Positions 17,119-25,361 of a stretch of 33,371 nucleotides of DNA are shown one piece after another. The notes under the pieces were generated by a model. It saw nothing but the letters and a program-made list of their open reading frames with translations. It had not been told where the DNA came from and made no database searches. The position numbers and the translations under genes were made by a program. Source of the DNA: Spirochaetia bacterium. GTDB taxonomy: Bacteria; Spirochaetota; Leptospiria; Turneriellales; JAOUFE01. Numbering within the stretch: the first letter of the stretch is position 1; the number at the start of each line of letters is the position of its first letter. Location: positions 1-33,371 of the forward strand of contig JAOUFY010000028.1 in the NCBI GenBank assembly GCA_029857955.1, read 5' to 3'.

Positions 17119-17736
17119 TTAACCTTTAGATGGTAATACATATACAAGCAAGTATAATACTGGCCATAATAATACTACAAAAAACCAATAAATACTTAAA
17201 GTTTGCATCATTTTCATTTTTATATTAGAATCAAAAGATTTAATAATTTTTAATGATATTACAAATAAGTAAATTACACCTGCCAAAGCATGAATTCCAT
17301 GCATGCCAATGATTGTGTAAAAAAAAGCTCCAAATAAGCTTGAACTGCTGGTAAGACCAGCTCCTATCAATTGCACCCATTCAAACCCCTGCAAAGCGAC
17401 AAAAGTTCCGCCGAGTAACATTGTGATTTTAAGCAGGTTTGAACTAGTTTTGAAATTTCCATCTGTTTTACTTTTTGTTTTACGAATAGCAAAAAATAAA
17501 GTAATGGCGCTTGCAAATAAAATTAAAGTATTAACGGCAGTAGCTTCAACTGGCAATCTTGGTTGCCATTTAGGCGGCCAAGCGCCTATATTGTCAGAAG
17601 CATTTACTACAAAAGCGCTGATTAAACCACTAAAAAACATAATTTCTGTAGCAACAAACAAAATCATGCCCAAAGCACCGTTAGTTATAACGGTGCTTTG
17701 GTTAGTAGTTTTCTTGTTTTCTTTCAATGAAACCAT
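17119..17736 (-). CDS. Second cytochrome oxidase subunit III-like protein
   Basis: A 205-residue COX3-family membrane protein with about five helices. GMILFVATEIMFFSGLISAFVV, GFEWVQL (the conserved Glu), FYTIIGMHGIHALAGVIYLF and YWFFVVLLWPVLYLLVYV are typical. It is not a duplicate of the other subunit III gene in the operon: the two share only the family pattern. Its ATG overlaps the stop of the subunit IV gene by one base (TAATG), so translation is coupled. Two subunit III-type genes in one operon are known for some A-type and nitric-oxide-reductase-linked oxidases; what the second does is unclear. Confidence 0.85.
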   Translation of the reverse strand: MVSLKENKKTTNQSTVITNGALGMILFVATEIMFFSGLISAFVVNASDNIGAWPPKWQPRLPVEATAVNTLILFASAITLFFAIRKTKSKTDGNFKTSSNLLKITMLLGGTFVALQGFEWVQLIGAGLTSSSSLFGAFFYTIIGMHGIHALAGVIYLFVISLKIIKSFDSNIKMKMMQTLSIYWFFVVLLWPVLYLLVYVLPSKG

Positions 17737-18062
17737 TAAGGTTCTATAAAGACCAGGCCGTTTTGACCTGATGGATCTAAATTGACCAAAAGGGTATCTG
17801 GTGCTACGCCAAATATCAAAATGACAATAAATACTACTGATAAGTAAGCCACTAAAGTAATCAAAGCTGGTTCATATTTCAAGTGCATTAAATTATTAAG
17901 CACTACATAAAACTGAATAGCTGCCAACGCACTAATTGCCAGAACCTTTGAAGATCCTGTCATTGTCGAGGCAATACCCACCATTGCAATAACCAACACA
18001 GCAATAACACCTAATAGCATTACATAATTTTGTTTTCCATGATAATCTTTTTCTTCAGCCAT
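17736..18062 (-). CDS. Cytochrome c oxidase subunit IV (bacterial type)
   Basis: A 108-residue protein with three membrane helices. The family signature VVLNNLMHLKYE (FMHLKxE in most members) spans residues about 53-64. It stabilises the oxidase complex in the inner membrane and carries no cofactor. AAAGGAG (18069-18075 as CTCCTTT) lies 6 bases before the ATG and overlaps the stop of the upstream subunit III gene. The C-terminal 20 residues (VNLDPSGQNGLVFIEP end) form a short extra tail on the far side of the last helix. Confidence 0.85.
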   Translation of the reverse strand: MAEEKDYHGKQNYVMLLGVIAVLVIAMVGIASTMTGSSKVLAISALAAIQFYVVLNNLMHLKYEPALITLVAYLSVVFIVILIFGVAPDTLLVNLDPSGQNGLVFIEP

Positions 18063-18073
18063 ATTTTTCTCCT

Positions 18074-18688
18074 TTATTGAATAAGGTATAACATTGGAAA
18101 AAGAATAACCCAGACTAACTCAACCAGGTGCCAATATGCGCCTGCAAGTTCTACTCTGTGTAAATTCTGTCCGCCGCTAATACCAAGCATGACAAAAAAT
18201 ATAACCAAACTGCCTACAACAATGTGCAAACCATGGAAACCAGTCATTAGAAAGTAATATGACCAGAATAAACTGACCTTCATTACTTCACTACCGGGAG
18301 CCTGATCTGCAATCGCTTTAGAACTTGAAATTGTATGGCCATGTGAAAAGTCTGTCGGCCATTCGTATCCAAGTTTTATACCAAGGAATAATAAACCCAG
18401 TACAAGCGTATAGATCATAAAGCTTTTCGCTTTAGCTACATTTTTCTCTAAAGCTGCTTCATGCGCTTTTACCATAGTCCAGTTACTTATCAGAAGAATC
18501 AATGTATTGACTGTTCCAACAACTATGTTAAGGTCGCCTGCTGCTTCTTTAGAACCGAATTCTGGGTACTCTAAACGAGCTAGTATATAACTTGCAATAA
18601 AGCCGCCGAAAATTACTATTTCGCCGGCAATTAACAACCATACACCAAGTCTGCCTTTAGGTACTCTCTCTATTGTTACATCACTCAT
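18074..18688 (-). CDS. coxC: Cytochrome c oxidase subunit III
   Basis: A 204-residue COX3 protein with five helices, the short bacterial form lacking the first two helices of mitochondrial COX3. Motifs are RLGVWLLIAGEIVIFGGFIASYI, KLGYEW (conserved Glu), YYFLMTGFHGLHIVVG and ELAGAYWHLVELVWVILFPMLY. A loop with SHGHTISSSKAIADQAPGSE is inserted between helices three and four. GGAAGGTGAG precedes the ATG. It follows coxA after 23 bases in the same operon. The subunit helps proton uptake and keeps subunit I stable during turnover. Confidence 0.9.
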   Translation of the reverse strand: MSDVTIERVPKGRLGVWLLIAGEIVIFGGFIASYILARLEYPEFGSKEAAGDLNIVVGTVNTLILLISNWTMVKAHEAALEKNVAKAKSFMIYTLVLGLLFLGIKLGYEWPTDFSHGHTISSSKAIADQAPGSEVMKVSLFWSYYFLMTGFHGLHIVVGSLVIFFVMLGISGGQNLHRVELAGAYWHLVELVWVILFPMLYLIQ

Positions 18689-18711
18689 TTCTCACCTTCC
18701 TTATTTAGCAA

Positions 18712-20400
18712 TCACTGCTCGTTTTGAGGCCAGAAATCTGATCCACTTCTCTTCGGATTACTATACTCATACGGCCCTCTATAGCAAGAAGGCGGTGTAG
18801 CAAAGTTTCCGTGAGGAGGAGGAGAATCTGCAACCCACTCAAGAGTATTGCATTTCCATGGATTTTTTCCAGCTTTTTCACCGCTTGTAGCGCTTAAAAT
18901 AATATTGATGAACAATAGTACTTGAGCCGCTGCAAGAATCATCGCTCCAATTGTAGCAACATGACGAATATTAATGATCCAATCTGCCATCATTGGCTGA
19001 TATGAACTGTAATTAAAAATTCTTCTGTGCTCGCCATAAAGTCCTGAAAAGAACAATGGAAAAGCAAACATGTTAAAACCAATGGATGTTATCCAGAAAT
19101 GTAATTTACCAAGAGTTTCATTCATCATTCTACCTGTAGCTTTTGGAAACCAAAAGTGTAGGGCAGCTAGACCGGCAAAAAATACTGCAGGAATTAATGT
19201 GTAATGAAAGTGGGCAATTACGAAATATGTATCATGTATGTACATATCTAATCCGGCTGAACCATTGAATATACCAGTAACCCCGCCTACGAGAAAAAAG
19301 ACTAAAAAGCCTAATGCCCATAGCATCGGTGTTTTCACTTCAATTTGACCTTTAAACATTGTTGCTATTACAGCAAAAAATATAAAAGCAAACGGAACTG
19401 AAATGATAATGGTTGTGATACTGAAAAATTCTGCCATTCTTGGGTCAATACCTGCAACAAATTGATGGTGAGCCCATACAATAAATGCAATAAAGGCAGA
19501 AGCAGTAGCCATAATGATTATCCATCTACTTGCAAACAATGGTTTTCTGCTAAATGTAGGTACAATTTCAGCAACAATACCTATCGCCGGCAATAATACT
19601 ACGTATACTTCCGGGTGACCGAAAAACCAGAACAAGTGTTGAAATAAAATTGGATCTCCGCCTCTTGCAGGATCATAAAATCCAGTATTGAAAATCCTGT
19701 CAAACAGAAGCATTACTGCTCCAGAAATTAAAGGACCTACTGAAAACATAAAATCTACAGTAGCTAGATTTATCATCCATACAACAGCAGGAACATCCAT
19801 TAATTTCATACCTTTTGCTCTCATGTTTAAAGATGTTACCAAAAAGTTGATACCACCTAACAACATTGAAGCAAATTCAACAGCTACGGCTAAAATTAAA
19901 AGCGAACCGCCTGTCCACAAATTCACAAGGAAATTTGCGTCTGGATCTACGCCTTGTTGTGCATTTAATGGCGGATACATTGTCCAACCACCTGCAGCTC
20001 CACCGCCTGGCGCCATAAATGAAAGTATTAGCAATACCGCGCTTACAAAGAAAATCCAATATGAAAGCATATTGAGTTTTGGAAACGCCATATCGTCAGC
20101 ACCTAACATCAATGGAATTACAAAATTTCCAAGACCTGCCAATAATATTGGCATACCGGCCCAGAAAAACATGATCATCGCATGGTTGGTTACCAGCATG
20201 TTGTACTTCATTCCATCAAGTACACCAATAAAGGGAATATTAGTTCCCGGCCACGCCAACTGTGTACGAAAAGCTACCGCAAAAAGTCCGCCAATAAAGG
20301 CAAAAATCATACCAGTTACGGTATACTGTTTCGCGATATACTTATGATCGATTGAAAACACATATTTTGAAATAAAGCTTTGTTCATGATGTGCACTCAT
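18712..20400 (-). CDS. coxA: Cytochrome c oxidase subunit I (A-type heme-copper oxidase)
   Basis: The 562-residue catalytic subunit with 12 helices. Low-spin heme ligands are His73 (TNHAMIMFF) and His399; CuB ligands His262, His311 and His312; high-spin heme ligand His397 (HDTYFVIAHFHY). GHPEVY gives the cross-linked Tyr266 and the A1-type Glu264, and GADDMAFPKLN holds the D-channel aspartate. The K-channel site is altered: an ungapped comparison with the standard HHM...VPTGIK block gives VPFAFI, so the lysine is Ile340 and the partner Thr is Phe337. WAHHQF also replaces the usual WAHHMF. AGGAGG lies 6 bases before the ATG. The protein has a soluble tail of about 50 residues. Confidence 0.96.
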   Translation of the reverse strand: MSAHHEQSFISKYVFSIDHKYIAKQYTVTGMIFAFIGGLFAVAFRTQLAWPGTNIPFIGVLDGMKYNMLVTNHAMIMFFWAGMPILLAGLGNFVIPLMLGADDMAFPKLNMLSYWIFFVSAVLLILSFMAPGGGAAGGWTMYPPLNAQQGVDPDANFLVNLWTGGSLLILAVAVEFASMLLGGINFLVTSLNMRAKGMKLMDVPAVVWMINLATVDFMFSVGPLISGAVMLLFDRIFNTGFYDPARGGDPILFQHLFWFFGHPEVYVVLLPAIGIVAEIVPTFSRKPLFASRWIIIMATASAFIAFIVWAHHQFVAGIDPRMAEFFSITTIIISVPFAFIFFAVIATMFKGQIEVKTPMLWALGFLVFFLVGGVTGIFNGSAGLDMYIHDTYFVIAHFHYTLIPAVFFAGLAALHFWFPKATGRMMNETLGKLHFWITSIGFNMFAFPLFFSGLYGEHRRIFNYSSYQPMMADWIINIRHVATIGAMILAAAQVLLFINIILSATSGEKAGKNPWKCNTLEWVADSPPPHGNFATPPSCYRGPYEYSNPKRSGSDFWPQNEQ

Positions 20401-20409
20401 TTCAACCTC

Positions 20410-21117
20410 CTATTTAGTAGCCATGGCTACTTTTTTTCCTGAATTTAGATTTTTAATGAAAGAATTAAACTCTTCCTGAGATACAACCTTAACCCAGTTT
20501 CTCATTGTACCATGATTTGGACCACAAATTTCAGCACATGTTAACTCGATTCGACCTTCTTTGATAGGCTCTACCCATCTTGTAAGAATTCGACCAGGAA
20601 TTACATCTTGCTTAAATCCAAACTCTCTAACGAAAAACGAATGTAAAACATCCGCTGCAGTTAAATGAAGTTTTGTAATCTTACCAACAGGTAAAACAAG
20701 TTCTCCATCATTACCATCCGCGATTTGAATATCATCTTCGGTAAACAATTTTCCATCTGGACCCGGATAAGTAAACTCCCACTGGAATTGACGTCCAACG
20801 ATTTTTACGTCGTAGTCATTTTGTGGCATTTTTTCCGCGATCTCAACTTTTGTCCATACATTGGCAGTTTTTACGTCGATCAGTAAATCACACATAAATA
20901 CTAAAATCAATGGGATCCATATCCATTTAGACTGGGCCCAATCATCGCCTGTTATGTACTGTGCTTTGCCACCCTGTTTTTTCAGGGAAGTGAAAACACC
21001 ATAAAACAATGCTCCAAGCGTTACTACAAACCATATTCCTACAATATAAAATATTAAGTAGAATACGCCGTAAATATCCGCTGCAACACTACTATACGCT
21101 TCTGGTAAAAAGCTCAT
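20410..21117 (-). CDS. coxB: Cytochrome c oxidase subunit II
   Basis: A 235-residue protein with two N-terminal membrane helices (about 14-42 and 66-82) and a periplasmic cupredoxin domain. CuA ligands are all present: His159 (VLHSFFV), Cys194, Glu196, Cys198, His202, Met205 (CAEICGPNHGTM). FQWEFTYPGPDG is the family's aromatic electron-entry region. There is no fused cytochrome c domain, so a separate donor is needed. The LEIxWTxIP stretch that carries the K-channel entrance Glu reads AQSKWIWIP here, giving Gln62. AGGAGG is just upstream of the ATG. It is the first gene of the six-gene operon. Confidence 0.94.
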   Translation of the reverse strand: MSFLPEAYSSVAADIYGVFYLIFYIVGIWFVVTLGALFYGVFTSLKKQGGKAQYITGDDWAQSKWIWIPLILVFMCDLLIDVKTANVWTKVEIAEKMPQNDYDVKIVGRQFQWEFTYPGPDGKLFTEDDIQIADGNDGELVLPVGKITKLHLTAADVLHSFFVREFGFKQDVIPGRILTRWVEPIKEGRIELTCAEICGPNHGTMRNWVKVVSQEEFNSFIKNLNSGKKVAMATK

Positions 21118-21172
21118 ACTCCCTCCTTAAGAAATTTTTTAAATCCTTCACCTTTAAATTTTTAAAAATGAA

Positions 21173-21192
21173 ATCTAGGAACTTACCTAGAT
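21173..21192. promoter_or_regulatory. Inverted repeat in the coxB-thiE divergent spacer
   Basis: ATCTAGG and CCTAGAT (21173-21179 and 21186-21192) form a perfect 7-bp inverted repeat with a 6-base centre, 56-75 bases upstream of the coxB start. It could be an operator or a leader hairpin for the cox operon. The rest of the 277-base spacer is A/T-rich and shows no convincing -35/-10 pair. Confidence 0.35.
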
Positions 21193-21394
21193 GTAGGCAT
21201 TTACATTTATAACTCTTATACGTCAAACTTTTTTTAGTTTTGTCAGTAATTTGTAATAATTTCTATGAGACATAAAATATCGATATTCATTACGATAAGT
21301 AGTAAAAAGTAATGATGTAATGTATTTTTAAAAAAATTTATATTATGATAAAAATGTTTTTACAATATGCATGTTATTTAATATTAATTAAAAT

Positions 21395-22024
21395 ATGTTC
21401 AATTTAAACTCAAAAATTTATGCTATTGCTGATCAAGAGACATGCCTTGAAAATGATATCGATATAATTGATTATGTAAAAATACTGTTTGAATCCGGTA
21501 TTGAAATAGTTCAGTACAGGAATAAATTGGACAATATGCTTTTTGCCGGCGAGACCTTTAATGAAATTATTGAAATAACAGACAATAAGATGACCTACAT
21601 CATCAATGATCATGAAAAAATTGCGCAAAACTATTTAAATCAAGCTAATATTTTTTTACACGTAGGTCAAACAGATTTGATAAAAAACTCCTCTTCAAGC
21701 TTTGGAAGATCTGCACACAATCTATTGGAAGTTAAAAATGCTCTCAATGAAAACCCCCAGCCTGAATATATTGGCTTTGGCGCAATGTTCTCAAGCAAAA
21801 CAAAACCAGAAATTGGCTCAAGTCGTGGTGAACTTGAGAATGTTTTAGACCTTTGGGAAAAAGACATTGTATTAATCGGCGGAATCACGCTTGAAAATAT
21901 ACATACTTTACCTGCAGGAAACAGAATTTATTATGCCTTGATAAATGATTTTTTTGTTGATGGAAATCTTCCCTTACAAATTGAAAAACGAGTTAAAAAA
22001 TTAATATCTTCTTTAAAACAATAA
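21395..22024 (+). CDS. thiE: Thiamine-phosphate synthase-like protein (ThiE/TenI family)
   Basis: A 209-residue TIM-barrel protein. The order of motifs follows ThiE: YAIADQE, GIEIVQYRNK (Arg and Lys that bind pyrophosphate), YIINDH (Asn, Asp for Mg2+), LHVGQTDL, GRSAHN (catalytic Ser in GxSxH), YIGFGAMFSSKTKPE (phosphate loop with Lys) and VLIGGIT. It is diverged: the usual THxK block and C-terminal loop differ, so a TenI-like role cannot be excluded. It stands alone, without other thi genes, and no TPP riboswitch is seen upstream. The ATG lacks a clear ribosome-binding site. It converges with the dehydratase gene across 16 bases. Confidence 0.72.
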   Translation: MFNLNSKIYAIADQETCLENDIDIIDYVKILFESGIEIVQYRNKLDNMLFAGETFNEIIEITDNKMTYIINDHEKIAQNYLNQANIFLHVGQTDLIKNSSSSFGRSAHNLLEVKNALNENPQPEYIGFGAMFSSKTKPEIGSSRGELENVLDLWEKDIVLIGGITLENIHTLPAGNRIYYALINDFFVDGNLPLQIEKRVKKLISSLKQ

Positions 22025-22040
22025 ATCCTGCAAGATTGTT

Positions 22041-23906
22041 CTATACAAATTGTTTTAAAAACTGTTTCCACCAATGCAGTGACTTTTTAGAGCCATTTTC
22101 CTTTGGAATATTATCTTTTTGAGCATCAATAATTTTCGCTACCACCTCATCTACATTTAGAATCTTCAAGTCATTTTGCGATTTAAAAATATAGGGATTA
22201 TTTGTTTTAACGCTGTTTTTAGTCCAGAATAGCTCTTCTTTTAATTTTTCCCCTGGTCTTATACCAACAAAATTAATATCAATATCCTTATACGGAACCA
22301 ATCCGGAAAGTAAAATCAGACGCTCAGCCATGTGTAAAATATTCACGGGTTTACCCATATCTAACGCTAAAATAGAATCATCTGTTGATTCCAGTAAACC
22401 ATGCAATACAAGGTTTACCGCTTCAGGAACCGTCATAAAAAATCTTTCCATCTCCGGATGTGTTACAGTTAAAGGACCTCCGTTTTGAATTTGCTCCCAA
22501 AACAAAGGAACTACGGAACCCGATGAACTTAAGACATTTCCAAATCGGACAGATAATGCTTTTAATCTGGCTTGTTTTGGTACTTTTGAATTTTTTACGT
22601 CACTTTTTCTATGTTTTACTTTTTCATGCATTATCGTTGTAGATAAATTATGAACCAATAACTCTGAAATTCTCTTTGTTAAACCCATAATATTTTCAGG
22701 TGAAACTGCTTTGTCAGTAGAAATGTTGATCAATTTAATGTCGTGTGCATTTGGTTGCCTTATTAAGTAATCTCTTGCGCAAACAAGTAAATTGTAAGTT
22801 CCTAGAATGTTTGTGTTGATTGCTTCAATAAAATTTTTTTCCATTAAAGGAACATGCTTATATGCTGCCGCATGAAATATTATATGAGGTTTTTCGGATA
22901 AAATTATATCCATTATTCTCTTCTTATTACGAATATCTGCAATCAGACAAATTGTATTTTTTCCACCGGCAAACTCCATTTCAAGATCGTAAATTCCTCG
23001 TTCGTTTTGATCAACTAATACAAGTCTTTGAACATCAAAAGGTTGTAACTGGCGGGCAATTTCTGAACCAATCGAACCTGCAGCACCGGTTATTAAAATT
23101 CGTTTACCATGGAATATTTTTTCAAGCGGTTTTTGAGATAACCGTATCTCGGGACGCTGTATTAAATCTTCAATACGAACCCCCCTAATATCTGGTATGA
23201 TATGGTCAAATCTTCTGGGAACAACCTTATACATTACGGAAATTTTCTTTAATTTGCTGAAAACATCATCCATGATGATTGAATTTACCGGCATGGTTAA
23301 CCATATTTCTTTTACGCGATTTTTTTCAGCAAGTGATAGAATTTGTTCTGCGTTTTGAATTTTATAAGGTCCAAGTCTGCTGCCAATTTTATCGGGATTA
23401 TTATCAATGATAGCTACAATATGATATTTTCCGATTAAGTCCCCGGTTCGTAAATCTTGGAGAAGATGCATCGTGACTGTACCAGCGCCATAAATAATAA
23501 CTGATGTATCGCCAATTTTCTTTCGAAGGCTTTCAGGATTAAAATAAAAAAACCAGTAAATACGATGAGCGTACAATGTAAAATTTAAACTCATGAAACC
23601 TAAATACATTGATAGTATAAAGTTTTCCCTGGCAAACCATGAAAAACTATAAATTGCAAATATAATAAATGTTATTAAATTAATAACAAGTAAAGATGAG
23701 TAGTGATAAAAATTAATATATTGCCAATCCATTCGATAAATTCCCAGCACTATAAAAATTCCAACTATGGAAATCGAAATAATAATTGATTCAAGAAGGT
23801 TTACAGGAAAATCAATATTTTCATTAAAATAAATCTGAAAGACAACACAAAATAGTAAAACTAAAACGAAGTCAATAAACTCTCTCAGTCGATAACGTAC
23901 ATTCAT
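22041..23906 (-). CDS. Membrane-bound nucleotide-sugar 4,6-dehydratase (CapD/WbpM/PglF type)
   Basis: A 621-residue inner-membrane enzyme for surface-sugar synthesis, probably making a 4-keto-6-deoxy form of UDP-GlcNAc. Four membrane helices (about 10-28, 36-57, 70-90, 95-118) are followed by a first Rossmann domain (VIIYGAGTVTMHLL) and a catalytic extended-SDR domain with TGAAGSIGSE (273-282), HAAAYKHVPLME, ISTDKAV (Ser396 region) and IMGLTK. Met407 and Lys411 form the S-M-K active site that marks this subgroup in place of S-Y-K. It overlaps the upstream thioesterase gene by 4 bases (ATGA). Other polysaccharide genes are not in the window. Confidence 0.93.
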   Translation of the reverse strand: MNVRYRLREFIDFVLVLLFCVVFQIYFNENIDFPVNLLESIIISISIVGIFIVLGIYRMDWQYINFYHYSSLLVINLITFIIFAIYSFSWFARENFILSMYLGFMSLNFTLYAHRIYWFFYFNPESLRKKIGDTSVIIYGAGTVTMHLLQDLRTGDLIGKYHIVAIIDNNPDKIGSRLGPYKIQNAEQILSLAEKNRVKEIWLTMPVNSIIMDDVFSKLKKISVMYKVVPRRFDHIIPDIRGVRIEDLIQRPEIRLSQKPLEKIFHGKRILITGAAGSIGSEIARQLQPFDVQRLVLVDQNERGIYDLEMEFAGGKNTICLIADIRNKKRIMDIILSEKPHIIFHAAAYKHVPLMEKNFIEAINTNILGTYNLLVCARDYLIRQPNAHDIKLINISTDKAVSPENIMGLTKRISELLVHNLSTTIMHEKVKHRKSDVKNSKVPKQARLKALSVRFGNVLSSSGSVVPLFWEQIQNGGPLTVTHPEMERFFMTVPEAVNLVLHGLLESTDDSILALDMGKPVNILHMAERLILLSGLVPYKDIDINFVGIRPGEKLKEELFWTKNSVKTNNPYIFKSQNDLKILNVDEVVAKIIDAQKDNIPKENGSKKSLHWWKQFLKQFV

Positions 23907-24748
23907 TGATCTTTTTCCATATAAGGTAATATACCCGATTTTAAAAAGTCAGGAATTCTTACCGGTTTTGAACGCGATAAAGATACGGTTAAAAACTCAC
24001 CTTCCGTACGTAAAACACGCTCACCATCATTTTTAATGATTTCCTGGCGGATATAAGTTCTTACCTTGTCAATTCTACTGATCCAGGTATAGATTTTTAA
24101 TTCATCGTTTAATTTGACATTATCGTAATAATGATAAATTCCATTGATCCAGAAAAGTGATAAATCGTTTTTTACCAAATTCTCAAATGGAATTTCAATA
24201 TCCTCCATAAATTTCCAACGCGCCTCTTCATTAATTCGCCAAAGAACTAAATCTGAGCACTGGTTAAATCCATCGAGATCGATATGACGAATACGATAAT
24301 CCATTACAGAACGTTTACACGTATTTGAAAAATTTCCATGTATGTCCCATGTAAGCAAAGGTTCTGGCAAATCATCATAACATTCTTCTATTTTATCTAG
24401 CAAATGATTTTTAATTGCTACAAGTGATGTAAGGTGAACCGATAAATCTCCAGAATCTTGATTATAAATTTTTTGATCCCAGTTAATGCTGTTTTGAATT
24501 CGATAACATTTTGTATGAATTTCCAAATTTACATGAGCCATTTGCTGTCGAAAATATTTTACATGAATCAATTCAGGCTTTAGAAATATTTTATGATTAA
24601 TAAAATAATCTTTATTATAACCAAGATCATGTAAATAGTAAAACTGCCCCTCTCGAGCATAAGATAAATAGGTGGCGCTATTTATATGATGTTGAGAATC
24701 AAGATCGAAAAATCTACTTTTAATTTGTGTAATCTGATAATTATTCAT
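23903..24748 (-). CDS. Double-hotdog acyl-CoA/acyl-ACP thioesterase-like protein
   Basis: A 281-residue protein made of two hotdog domains. The first starts with SRFFDLDSQHHINSATYLSY and continues AREGQFYYLHDLGY. The second starts with YRIRHIDLDGFNQCSD and has INEEARWKFM. Both match the YbgC/4HBT entry pattern (R-x-x-D-x-D...H/N...E-x-x-R) and suggest hydrolysis of a fatty-acyl thioester; FatA-like acyl-ACP thioesterases have the same two-domain plan. The frame opens at a TTG (24781), but ATG at 24748 gives a family-like N-terminus. Its TGA overlaps the ATG of the dehydratase gene, so the two are translationally coupled. Substrate is unknown. Confidence 0.75.
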   Translation of the reverse strand: MNNYQITQIKSRFFDLDSQHHINSATYLSYAREGQFYYLHDLGYNKDYFINHKIFLKPELIHVKYFRQQMAHVNLEIHTKCYRIQNSINWDQKIYNQDSGDLSVHLTSLVAIKNHLLDKIEECYDDLPEPLLTWDIHGNFSNTCKRSVMDYRIRHIDLDGFNQCSDLVLWRINEEARWKFMEDIEIPFENLVKNDLSLFWINGIYHYYDNVKLNDELKIYTWISRIDKVRTYIRQEIIKNDGERVLRTEGEFLTVSLSRSKPVRIPDFLKSGILPYMEKDQ

Positions 24749-25361
24749 GATTAATTTTAACAGACTTTCCGTTATCGACAAAATGGTTATTCTATTTTAT
24801 TGGTCAAGATAATATTACAATTGACACTTTTTTTAGTATTTAAATTTTAAATACATCTCTATTCTAAACTAATGCTATGTTTGTTTAATTTATACATGTT
24901 CAAACTTGAAGTGGCTCCGCATTAAATTTAAATATTGTAAAGCATGCAATCTTGTTAAGTATCAAACAACTGTTTGTATAGTATATTTTGTACATTTTAC
25001 GACATTATTTACATAGGCTTAAATTAAACAGACTTGCCAGGTAGCGTTTTTGCTTGAATTTGTTTTGTGCACGCGGAACAAATCAAAAAGAAACGTCAAT
25101 AGTTTAGCTTGCAAATTTTACAAATCAAATAAAAGTAATATTCGAACTTTCACAATAATAAAAATATTTTATAATTTTTATAATAATTTAAAAAAATTTT
25201 ATTAAAAATGTAAAATATTGAATTAAAATTTAATATATAGTTATACAGCATTTAAATATCTATGTTTGTTCATTATTTGAATAAAGTAATCCTGTTTTTG
25301 CATAAATACATAATTAACAGGAGCTTAAATCTGTATTTTAAAAAAGTGGAGGAAGAACTTT
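24749..25361. other. Long AT-rich divergent spacer without a recognised gene
   Basis: These 613 bases separate the thioesterase gene from the 204-residue orphan. I found no coding region, tRNA or riboswitch. There is a short inverted repeat CAAACA-AC-TGTTTG at 24963-24976 followed by TATA-like sequence, and a slightly GC-richer patch around 25030-25080 (GACTTGCCAGGTAGCG). The right end has a strong GGAGGA ribosome-binding site (25348-25353) for the next gene. A small RNA or divergent promoters could be here, but nothing proves it. Confidence 0.4.

Noticed and set aside
19688-20347. 219-residue open frame on the plus strand
   Set aside because: It lies entirely antisense to coxA, whose helices and ligand motifs are intact; the antisense product has no family features.
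21241-21394. Possible TPP riboswitch upstream of the thiE-like gene
   Set aside because: A GAGA-like string occurs, but the conserved CUGAGA and second-half thi-box core with its GC-rich segment is absent.
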